Notes under the pieces: model-generated
What the model saw: only the letters and a program-made list of their open reading frames with translations
What the model was told of the DNA's origin: nothing
Databases searched by the model: none
Made by a program: the position numbers and the translations under genes
In this document: in pieces, positions 1-6,242 of the stretch
Position numbering within the stretch: position 1 is the first letter of the stretch
Layout: each line of letters starts with the position of its first letter
DNA from: Mesoaciditogaceae bacterium
GTDB taxonomy: Bacteria > Thermotogota > Thermotogae > Mesoaciditogales > Mesoaciditogaceae
Length of the DNA stretch: 11,500 bases
Direction of reading: 5' to 3'
Assembly (NCBI GenBank): GCA_015486145.1
Contig: WFSH01000158.1
Location: 1 to 11,500, forward strand

Positions 1-898
1 GTACAACACTTCTCACTTTATGAACCGAACGCAGTAGTATTACGAATTCATCTCCGCCTACCCTGGCAACGGTGTCTGAATTTCTCAGGCTTATTCTTAA
101 CCTTTGGGCCACCAACTGAAGCAATGCGTCTCCAGCTCTGTGACCAAATGAATCGTTTATCTGTTTGAACCCATCCAAATCCAAGAAAAGTACGGCCAGC
201 TTTTCGTTAGAACGCTTCGCAGTTTTTAACGACTGAGCCAGCCGATCGTTTAAAAGACTTCGATTGGGAAGTTTTGTCAATTCATCGTGGTAAGCCACAA
301 ATCTCAAGTGATTTATCGTGTCATCCGTGTCGTTGTTCTGAAACAGAACGATCAAACCAGATTTTTTGCCGTACTCTTCTATGGGTATTAAAAATGTGGA
401 TGCGTAAAAAGTGCTTCCATCTCTGCGAAAAAATATTTGTTCTTCGTTGAATGTCGTTTTGATCGGTGTAATAAAATCTTCTTCAAGTTGAAGAAAATCA
501 AAAATTTCTTTGCCGAGAAACTCATCTTCAGTCCAACCGATAAATTCTTTGGCAGAATCGTTAACGTACACACACTTTCCCTTTGCGTTAAAAATTATGG
601 CACCAAACGGAAGACCGTTTACTAAGGATCGAAACAGTACTTTTTCATCTTCACGTATCACGAGCACATTGAAAGTTCCCACTTTTGTCGAATGCACTTT
701 TACGCTAAAAGTCGAACCATCTTTGCGTCGATGAACTTCGTACCCATCCTGCACCGTTTTCACTCGAAGATCTTTGACGTTCAACTTCAAAAACTCATCA
801 CGCGAATAACCATATATTTCTCGTGCACGTTGATTTGCCTGTTTTATCTTTCCGTTTTTTCCCACTACCAGTACGATTTCTTCAAACAAATCGATCAT
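1..898 (-). CDS. PAS-PAS-GGDEF diguanylate cyclase (3' end outside window)
   Basis: A probable diguanylate cyclase, making cyclic di-GMP from two GTP under control of two N-terminal sensory PAS domains. The frame is open for 299 codons from ATG at 898 to the left edge. Residues about 1-95 and 96-195 read as two PAS domains. The first contains NGKIKQANQRAREIYGYSRDEF; this is 22 residues, so note its key parts as NGKI and YGYSRDEF. The second contains YVNDSAKEFIGWTEDEF. The cyclase domain starts near 205 (AYHDELTKLPNR) with the metal-binding FLDLDGFKQIND segment. The active-site GGDEF is at 281-285, preceded by RNSD at 272-275, exactly five residues upstream, which fits the RxxD inhibitory I-site. 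No membrane segment is visible, so it is probably cytoplasmic. The start is uncertain: ATG 898 has a GGAG directly abutting it, while TTG 889 has a well-placed GGAGATGATC ahead of it. The C-terminal end, and any EAL domain, lies outside the window. Confidence 0.93.
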   Translation of the reverse strand, partial: MIDLFEEIVLVVGKNGKIKQANQRAREIYGYSRDEFLKLNVKDLRVKTVQDGYEVHRRKDGSTFSVKVHSTKVGTFNVLVIREDEKVLFRSLVNGLPFGAIIFNAKGKCVYVNDSAKEFIGWTEDEFLGKEIFDFLQLEEDFITPIKTTFNEEQIFFRRDGSTFYASTFLIPIEEYGKKSGLIVLFQNNDTDDTINHLRFVAYHDELTKLPNRSLLNDRLAQSLKTAKRSNEKLAVLFLDLDGFKQINDSFGHRAGDALLQLVAQRLRISLRNSDTVARVGGDEFVILLRSVHKVRSVV

Positions 899-905
899 CT
901 CCACA

Positions 906-934
906 TTTGAAAAAAATCACGCTGTTTTTTCAAA
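906..934. repeat. 10-bp perfect inverted repeat before the GGDEF gene
   Basis: TTTGAAAAAA at 906-915 and its exact reverse complement TTTTTTCAAA at 925-934 flank a 9-nt loop (916-924, ATCACGCTG). It lies immediately upstream of the GGDEF gene start on the minus strand, inside the predicted leader. In RNA it would form a weak A/U-rich hairpin a few nucleotides before the ribosome binding region; in DNA it could be an operator. The stem holds a single G:C pair, so it is not a convincing intrinsic terminator. Its function is inferred only from its position. Confidence 0.6.
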
Positions 935-980
935 ATCGAACTTCAGGCGTTTTAGAGAAAATTAAAACATTTCCTCGATT

Positions 981-989
981 ATTTTAGCA
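981..989 (-). promoter_or_regulatory. Candidate extended -10 for the GGDEF gene
   Basis: Read on the minus strand, 989-981 gives TGCTAAAAT, an extended -10 (TGn plus a hexamer matching TATAAT at five of six positions). No good -35 is seen 16-18 nt upstream, which an extended -10 can partly offset. The implied start near 975 gives a leader of about 75 nt that would include the inverted repeat at 906-934. This is a visual match only. Confidence 0.35.
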
Positions 990-1030
990 CCTTTTTACAC
1001 ACTCACGACTATTAATTTGTGGGGATATTG

Positions 1031-1036
1031 TATAAT
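1031..1036 (+). promoter_or_regulatory. Candidate -10 box of the argS operon promoter
   Basis: TATAAT at 1031-1036 matches the consensus perfectly in the only non-coding gap upstream of the operon. The -35 region is poor: hexamers at 16-18 nt spacing do not resemble TTGACA. The implied transcription start is near 1043, giving a leader of roughly 55 nt. The element probably drives argS and, given the tight spacing, the genes that follow. Confidence 0.5.
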
Positions 1037-1084
1037 ACATAAAGTATCTGAGTGCGAGTTGAACAAACTGTGGTTATTACGAGC

Positions 1085-1090
1085 AAGGAG
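1085..1090 (+). promoter_or_regulatory. Ribosome binding site that sets the argS start at TTG 1099
   Basis: AAGGAG at 1085-1090 shares its last base with the GTG codon at 1090, so that GTG cannot be its start. The in-frame TTG at 1099 lies 8 nt downstream, the normal distance. The argS start is therefore moved three codons inward from the longest ORF. Confidence 0.75.
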
Positions 1091-1098
1091 TGTTTAAA

Positions 1099-2730
1099 TT
1101 GTCTTTGAGAACGGAAGTGTACAACAAAATTTCCAATTCTTTCTTTGAGGCTTTTGGGAAAAAACCCGTTGATTTTGTGGTTGAAATACCACCAGAAGGG
1201 TTTGGAGATTATTCAACGAATATCGCCATGGTCAATGCAAAATTTCTTCGCATGGCGCCGAGGCAAATTGCAAACGAGCTTTTAGAATCTTTAACCAAGA
1301 TCAAATGGTTTAAAAATGTGGAGATTGCCGGACCTGGATTTATGAATTTCAAATTATCGGAAAGTGTTTATCAAGAGTTGCTCTCAAAATTTGTCGATAA
1401 TGTGGAATTCCCAAAGTTTGATGAGGAAAAAGTTCAGTTTGAATTTGTCAGTGCAAATCCCACAGGACCTCTTACTGTTGGACATGGAAGACAAGCGATA
1501 ATAGGAGATGTTTTGGCCAGAGTTTACAAATCGATAGGCTACGATGTTACCAGAGAATATTACTTCAACGATGCGGGCAAGCAAATGAAGGCACTTGGCC
1601 ATTCGCTGTGGGTTAGATACAACGCACTTTATGGGAGAAAGGAGAACTTTGAAGAAGACGATTACAAAGGGGACTACCTTGTAAACGTCGCACAAAAGTT
1701 CTCTTCCGAGTATGGCGATGCTTATGTTGGTCAATGGGATGAAAGGGTGCAAACGCTTTTTGTTTCGTATGCACGTGACAAAATGTTTGATTGGATCAAA
1801 AACACCCTCGATAAAATAGACGTGAATTTTGATGTTTATTTCAGCGAGTCATCTCTTTACAAAACGGGCACAACTGACGAGGCTATGAGAATTTTAAAAG
1901 CGGGAAACTACGTTTACGAAAAAGACGGTACAACGTGGTTTGCAGTCTCCAAAATCTTGCCTAAAGAAGAAGACAGGGTGATCATCAGAAAAAACGGAGA
2001 ACCCACTTATTTTTTCTCCGATATTGCTTACATGCTTGACAAGTACAAAAGAGGATTCAAGAGGGTTTATTACATATGGGGAGCCGACCATCATGGTTAC
2101 GTTCCAAGAATGCAAGCTGCTGCCAAAGCTTTGGGGATACCAGATGGTTTTTTTAACGTTATCATGCATCAATTTGTCACACTTAAGAGCGGTGATGAAG
2201 TTGTCAGAATGTCAAAAAGGCAAGGGGAATTTACCACTCTGGAAGATCTTGTGGAGCGTGTGGGAAAGGATGCAACGCGTTATTTTTTCGCAATGCTCGA
2301 TCCAAACACTCATCTTGTGTTTGACGTTGACCTCGCAGAGTCTAAAAAAATGGAAAATCCCGTTTATTACGTGCAATACGCCCATGCTCGGGTGGTTAGC
2401 CTTTTGAAAAATGCCCAAGAAAAGGGTATAAATTGGGAAAATGCCACTTTAAAAAATCTCACGCTCCCGGCTGAAATTGATATAATGAGATTCATGGGAG
2501 AGTTTCAAGAGGTCATAATTTCAACCGCAAACGAATACAAGCCACAAAAACTTTGTAACTACGCCTATTCTTTGTCGGAAAAATTCCATTCTTACTATAA
2601 CTCAAACAAAATCGTCGATGTCAAAAACAGGGAGCTCTCAGCTGATAGAATATCACTTTGTATAGGTGTAAAAAACATTTTGAGAACGGTGCTGTCGCTT
2701 TTGGGGATAAGTTCACCGGACTCAATGTGA
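1099..2730 (+). CDS. argS: Arginyl-tRNA synthetase
   Basis: A class I aminoacyl-tRNA synthetase that charges tRNA-Arg with arginine using ATP, in the cytoplasm. From TTG 1099 it has 543 residues, normal for bacterial ArgS. In order: the ArgS-type N-terminal domain (about 1-95, with the GFGDYSTNIA segment), the catalytic core with SANPTGPLTVGHGRQ (TVGH at 126-129, the HIGH position), YYIWGADHHGYV near 324, RMSKR at 370-374 (the KMSKS position), and a C-terminal DALR anticodon-binding domain ending in NILRTVLSLLGISSPDSM. The first histidine of HIGH is Thr here; that position varies in the ArgS family, so I take the enzyme as active. It is the first gene of the plus-strand operon, 21 nt before bamA. 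The start codon is chosen from the AAGGAG site 8 nt upstream. Confidence 0.97.
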   Translation: MSLRTEVYNKISNSFFEAFGKKPVDFVVEIPPEGFGDYSTNIAMVNAKFLRMAPRQIANELLESLTKIKWFKNVEIAGPGFMNFKLSESVYQELLSKFVDNVEFPKFDEEKVQFEFVSANPTGPLTVGHGRQAIIGDVLARVYKSIGYDVTREYYFNDAGKQMKALGHSLWVRYNALYGRKENFEEDDYKGDYLVNVAQKFSSEYGDAYVGQWDERVQTLFVSYARDKMFDWIKNTLDKIDVNFDVYFSESSLYKTGTTDEAMRILKAGNYVYEKDGTTWFAVSKILPKEEDRVIIRKNGEPTYFFSDIAYMLDKYKRGFKRVYYIWGADHHGYVPRMQAAAKALGIPDGFFNVIMHQFVTLKSGDEVVRMSKRQGEFTTLEDLVERVGKDATRYFFAMLDPNTHLVFDVDLAESKKMENPVYYVQYAHARVVSLLKNAQEKGINWENATLKNLTLPAEIDIMRFMGEFQEVIISTANEYKPQKLCNYAYSLSEKFHSYYNSNKIVDVKNRELSADRISLCIGVKNILRTVLSLLGISSPDSM

Positions 2731-2751
2731 TAATTTAGGGAGGGATTAATT

Positions 2752-5025
2752 TTGAAAAAGTTCATGTTGATAATGTTCTTCATCACTATTTTTTCGATCG
2801 CACTGTTAGCGCAACCTTTGATGTTTATTAAAGTCTCTGGGAATACGAACATTCCAACCGCATTTATACTCTCCAAAATGCAAAATGTGAAAATCGGCCA
2901 ACCCGTAAACCGTGAATCTCTTTACAAGGCTCTTCAAAATCTGTACGACACCGGTTTTTTTTCCTACATAGTTCCAAGACTCCTTCCTTCCAACGGCGGT
3001 GTTGGATTGCTCATTGACGTTGTGGAAAACCCGGTTGTAAAGAACGTGGAAATTAAAATCGATGGGCCTGACCTGGTTGGGAAAGAAAAAATTCAAAAAG
3101 CCGTGGCGGTTAAAGTGGGTGAAGTGCTTAACCTCAACGATCTCAAGAAAACCTTCCAATCAATTGTGAAACTCTACACGGATGATGGTTATATCCCCAA
3201 CGTGGTGGGGGTGAACACGAATATCATTCAAAAATCCAATTCTCTTGTTATACCGAAAGGTAATTTGATAATAAAAGTCAAAGAATACGCCATATGGACC
3301 GTTGAAATAACGGGTGAGAAAGGAAAATTAACATCACAACAGTTGGTAAGTGACACGGGAATTTTCACGTTAAAATCTTATGAAAACCTCAACCCACTTG
3401 TCAAATTTTTTGTCGATTTTAAACAAGCTTATCCAAAATTTTCAGAAATTCAAAATTTTCAGGCCAAACTTGCACAAATGGGGTATTTTTCTCCCCAAAC
3501 ATCTCTGAGTTTTGTTCCGGCGACAAAAACTTCCAAGAGTTTCAAGTACCCCACGATGAACATCGCGGTGAATTCAGTTCTTAAAAAGGTGGTGAAATCC
3601 GGACTTCCTGTTCAGCAATATTATTTTGATGGTGTCACCGAAGTCAATCCCTTTAAACTTGCCAATTATGCCAAAATAACCGTGCCTTCCACGACAAACA
3701 ATTTCGAACAACTTTCACAATTGGCTCGTATAAGATCTTATTACAAGCGCGAAGGATACCTTTTAACTGGCGCTTATTTAAAATATTATCACTATGAGAT
3801 CATAAGTCACAACGGAGTTTTAGAGTACAAAGTCATTCAAAGACACGTTGGAAAGATAAAAATCATGGGAAATGTAAAAACCAAGAAATACCTGATAATG
3901 CGCGAGCTTCAGTTCAAATCCGGTCAACCGCTTACGGCACAATCTTTTATAGAAAGCTATGACAATCTTAGAAATACTGGCTTTTTCAACAATGTATCCA
4001 TATATCCAGTGCTTTCGTCAGAAAATTCTTCAGCCGTAAATGTTGTGGTTAAAGTTGTGGAAAATGACAAGCCACGACGACTTGGAGGCGCACTCACCAT
4101 CGGCCAACCCAAACAAGGTGAACCATGGTACAGTGGAATAATCGCAACTGGTAAGTACTCTATCTCCAACTGGGCAGGTTACGGTCAAAATCTCAACATG
4201 GCACTGAATTTGGGAGAAGAGTCCAACGCCTATCTTGATTACAGTGTGATTTTTCCCTTCAACCTTCCCATGAATTTTAACAGCAGTCTTTACTATAAAA
4301 CGTTGAAACCCTTCAACGTTATTAATGGCCAAGACGTTTATTACCACGAAAACAAAGTGGGAATATCCGCGAGCATTGGCTATCAGCCAAATGTCCACAC
4401 GTCGTTCAGCGTTGGAGGTCACTATGAATGGTTCAAAAAAAGTGCCGTTTCGACACCGGTGAATTTTGGACCAGCTTCTGGAACGAGTAGGGAAATCAAT
4501 CTTTCTTTCAACTACGTTAACGTGGATAACATCATTTTCCCAACGCGAGGTCTTAAATTCTCTCTCAACACCCAAATGGCAGGATTTGGCGGACAAGAGA
4601 ACTACAATTCGTTGACCGCTGATGTGTCAAGCTATCTGCCTTTGTTCGATCATCTATCGTTAGCAGGTCGTGTGCTCATTGGAGCGGCAAACGGAAAGAA
4701 TTTTTACGTTGGCGGCTCAACCACCGTTAGAGGTTGGAAGGCAAGAACTGGCGATCAAGAATTCGTTTCAAATTTTGCACTGAGATACTCGCTTCCCTCG
4801 AAGTTACCACTGACTCTCAGCGCGTTTTACGACTGGGGAGGTGCAAAGAACAATCTGCTCAACGATGGGAATATATACTACAATTTCATGAACAGCGTTG
4901 GGATCAGTGTTGCCGCGGATATTCCGTATTTTGGCGTTGTGAGAGTGGATTTCCCGTTTAGAGCTTATCCCGGTGGAAAGTTCGAATACGCGGGAACAAC
5001 TTTTGGCGTGGGAGAAATGTTTTAA
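2752..5025 (+). CDS. bamA: Outer membrane assembly factor BamA (Omp85 family)
   Basis: Inserts beta-barrel proteins into the outer membrane; its presence implies a diderm cell. It has 757 residues, close to E. coli BamA. The TTG start has AGGGAGG (2737-2743) 8 nt ahead. A signal peptide covers residues 1-20 (MKKFMLIMFF then a hydrophobic run, likely cut after SIALLA). Five POTRA domains appear to follow, at about 22-95, 96-180, 181-280, 283-366 and 367-440. The third looks enlarged around 205-240, and POTRA-type (D/N)TGFF turns recur at 66-70 and 408-412. The rest is a beta-barrel with FPTRGLKF (596-603), a VRGW motif at 659-662 in the place of the VRGF/VRGY lid-lock motif, and a terminal phenylalanine (FGVGEMF), the usual barrel end. 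A general Omp85/TamA-like role is the alternative, but five POTRAs favour BamA. rsmH follows after 24 nt. Confidence 0.93.
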   Translation: MKKFMLIMFFITIFSIALLAQPLMFIKVSGNTNIPTAFILSKMQNVKIGQPVNRESLYKALQNLYDTGFFSYIVPRLLPSNGGVGLLIDVVENPVVKNVEIKIDGPDLVGKEKIQKAVAVKVGEVLNLNDLKKTFQSIVKLYTDDGYIPNVVGVNTNIIQKSNSLVIPKGNLIIKVKEYAIWTVEITGEKGKLTSQQLVSDTGIFTLKSYENLNPLVKFFVDFKQAYPKFSEIQNFQAKLAQMGYFSPQTSLSFVPATKTSKSFKYPTMNIAVNSVLKKVVKSGLPVQQYYFDGVTEVNPFKLANYAKITVPSTTNNFEQLSQLARIRSYYKREGYLLTGAYLKYYHYEIISHNGVLEYKVIQRHVGKIKIMGNVKTKKYLIMRELQFKSGQPLTAQSFIESYDNLRNTGFFNNVSIYPVLSSENSSAVNVVVKVVENDKPRRLGGALTIGQPKQGEPWYSGIIATGKYSISNWAGYGQNLNMALNLGEESNAYLDYSVIFPFNLPMNFNSSLYYKTLKPFNVINGQDVYYHENKVGISASIGYQPNVHTSFSVGGHYEWFKKSAVSTPVNFGPASGTSREINLSFNYVNVDNIIFPTRGLKFSLNTQMAGFGGQENYNSLTADVSSYLPLFDHLSLAGRVLIGAANGKNFYVGGSTTVRGWKARTGDQEFVSNFALRYSLPSKLPLTLSAFYDWGGAKNNLLNDGNIYYNFMNSVGISVAADIPYFGVVRVDFPFRAYPGGKFEYAGTTFGVGEMF

Positions 5026-5049
5026 AATTTCTTTGCGGTGTGATATAAT
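5021..5049 (+). promoter_or_regulatory. Promoter-like element abutting the rsmH start codon
   Basis: TTTAAA at 5021-5026 (four of six to TTGACA, overlapping the bamA stop codon) is 17 nt from a perfect extended -10, TGATATAAT at 5041-5049. The rsmH TTG start is the very next base, so transcripts would begin near 5056, inside rsmH and without its start codon. Either the match is chance in A+T-rich sequence or it is an internal promoter serving the ftsL-ftsI-lptB part of the operon. Confidence 0.35.
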
Positions 5050-5916
5050 TTGCCCACACAACATGTAAGCGTACTTTTAAACGAATCGGTGAGTTTTTTT
5101 GCTGCTCTTAAAAGTGGAGGAATTATCGTAGATTGCACTGTCGGTGGTGGAGGGCATGCAGAAGCTTTTTTGTCAGAGTATTCTCAGGCAAGATTGATAG
5201 GTGTGGATCGCGATGCCAAAGCTTTGGAAGTCGCACAAAAAAGATTGAAAAAATTTGGAAGTCGGGTCACCCTCGTTGAGGCCAACTTTTCGGAATTGGA
5301 TTCTGTTCTTGATCGTGTGAAAGTGGAAAAAGTTGATGCCATTTTTGCGGATTTGGGCATGTCCTCTTTTCAATTAGATGATGAGAGAAGAGGGTTTTCG
5401 TTCCAAAAAAGGGCACCATTGGATATGAGAATGGGATTGAACACCAAAAGTGCGTGGGACGTTCTCAACTCTTATTCAGAAGAAGAGATTTCGAGAATTA
5501 TTTACGAATATGGTGAAGAGCGTTTTTCAAGAAGGATTGCCCATCGGATAGTTGAATCCAGGCCTGTGAGGACGACTGAAGAACTTTCAAGACTTGTAAT
5601 ACTTTCGATGCCACAAGCAGCTCGAAAAAGATGGAAGAGTACGCTAAGACGTGTTTTTCAAGCTATACGTATTGAGGTAAATGATGAACTTGAAAATTTG
5701 AAAAGCCTCTTAGAAATTTCACTTAAACGCCTTAAAAGTGGAGGAAGAATAGCCATTATTTCCTTTCATTCTCTTGAAGATCGAATGGTAAAAAGGGCAT
5801 TTATGAGAGAGGGATTTGCCGTGATAACTAAGAAGCCTGTGATTCCTTCTCAATTGGAACGCTTGGACAATCCAAAGTCGAGAAGTGCAAAACTTCGAGT
5901 TGCCGAGAAGGTGTAA
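5050..5916 (+). CDS. rsmH: 16S rRNA (cytosine-1402-N4)-methyltransferase RsmH/MraW
   Basis: Transfers a methyl group from S-adenosylmethionine to N4 of C1402 in the 16S rRNA decoding centre. It has 288 residues, slightly short for the family. Conserved blocks are clear: HVSVLLNES at 5-13, the SAM-binding DCTVGGGGHAEAFL at 28-41, GVDRDAKAL at 51-59, DLGMSSFQLDD at 101-111 followed by RGFSF and PLDMRM, TLRRVFQAIRIEVNDEL at 198-214, ISFHSLEDRMVK at 237-248, and NPKSRSAKLR at 274-283. TTG 5050 is the only possible start before the conserved N-terminal block, because an in-frame TGA lies at 5041; the ribosome binding site (GGTG near 5037) is weak. It opens the usual rsmH-ftsL-ftsI trio of division clusters, but no mraZ precedes it. 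Confidence 0.96.
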   Translation: MPTQHVSVLLNESVSFFAALKSGGIIVDCTVGGGGHAEAFLSEYSQARLIGVDRDAKALEVAQKRLKKFGSRVTLVEANFSELDSVLDRVKVEKVDAIFADLGMSSFQLDDERRGFSFQKRAPLDMRMGLNTKSAWDVLNSYSEEEISRIIYEYGEERFSRRIAHRIVESRPVRTTEELSRLVILSMPQAARKRWKSTLRRVFQAIRIEVNDELENLKSLLEISLKRLKSGGRIAIISFHSLEDRMVKRAFMREGFAVITKKPVIPSQLERLDNPKSRSAKLRVAEKV

Positions 5917-5918
5917 GG

Positions 5919-6242
5919 ATGACCGTTAAGGTTAAAGTATGGAGGAATGTTAGAGAAAAGAACGGAGAAGAAGTACGCGCATCAGCAGAAGGAATTGGTG
6001 TTTTAAGATCCCTTGTAGTGGGTGGAATGGTTTTTGGTTTGCTGAGCGTTCCTCTTCTGCTCAACATCCAAACCACCAAGTATGCTTCAAGAATCACATC
6101 TTTAACCGTTGAAACGCAAGCCATGCAAAATGAAATGATCGGCAAGGAAACACAAATAAATTCAATTATGGAATCTTATTTTCCAAGTGCGCGTATCGTG
6201 AAAATTAGTGGGCAAACTTTTTTCGTAAGAAAGGGTAAATGA
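5919..6242 (+). CDS. ftsL: FtsL-like bitopic septum protein
   Basis: A 107-residue protein with the FtsL layout: a positively charged cytoplasmic N-terminus (KVKVWRNVREK), one membrane span at about 27-49, and an outer segment at about 55-85 with heptad-like spacing (the coiled coil that would pair with FtsB/DivIC). A short C-terminal tail follows (SARIVKISGQTFFVRKGK). FtsL sequences are too divergent to recognise by motif, so the call rests on size, topology and position between rsmH and the septal PBP, where FtsL is found in many bacteria. It starts 2 nt after the rsmH stop, using an AAGG inside the end of rsmH, and its stop overlaps the next start (ATGA), so translation is probably coupled on both sides. 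It likely recruits or activates the PBP encoded next. Confidence 0.75.
   Translation: MTVKVKVWRNVREKNGEEVRASAEGIGVLRSLVVGGMVFGLLSVPLLLNIQTTKYASRITSLTVETQAMQNEMIGKETQINSIMESYFPSARIVKISGQTFFVRKGK

Larger units (their letters stand above)
899..1098. other. Divergent intergenic control region
   Basis: This is the only real non-coding stretch in the window (about 200 nt). It separates the minus-strand GGDEF gene from the plus-strand argS operon, so both transcripts must start here. It is A+T rich and contains the inverted repeat at 906-934, a smaller one (GTTTTA 949-954 / TAAAAC 963-968), and a -10 candidate facing each way about 45 bp apart. I see no T-box-like or other recognisable riboswitch ahead of argS; the predicted argS leader is only about 55 nt long. 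Confidence 0.7.

Noticed and set aside
388..910. Small open frames on both strands in the first 900 bases
   Set aside because: The real gene here is the minus-strand PAS-PAS-GGDEF frame, open without a stop from 898 to the left edge; the others are shadows of it.
949..968. GTTTTA/TAAAAC inverted repeat as an operator
   Set aside because: A 6-bp A/T-rich match with an 8-nt loop is expected by chance in this sequence.
934..980. AATCGA (934-939) and TCGATT (975-980) as a leader stem
   Set aside because: Six base pairs over a 35-nt loop are too weak to support a structure.
1090..1098. GTG 1090 as the argS start
   Set aside because: The AAGGAG ribosome binding site shares a base with this codon; TTG 1099 lies at normal distance.
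2024..2407. 127-codon plus-strand open frame inside argS
   Set aside because: It overlaps the catalytic core of argS in another frame and has no ribosome binding site or family features.
4030..4596. 188-codon open frame antisense to bamA, on the minus strand
   Set aside because: It is fully inside the well-supported bamA gene, its product has no recognisable motif, and it looks like a codon-bias shadow.
5026..5049. mraZ or another small gene between bamA and rsmH
   Set aside because: Only 24 nt separate the two genes, so no gene fits.
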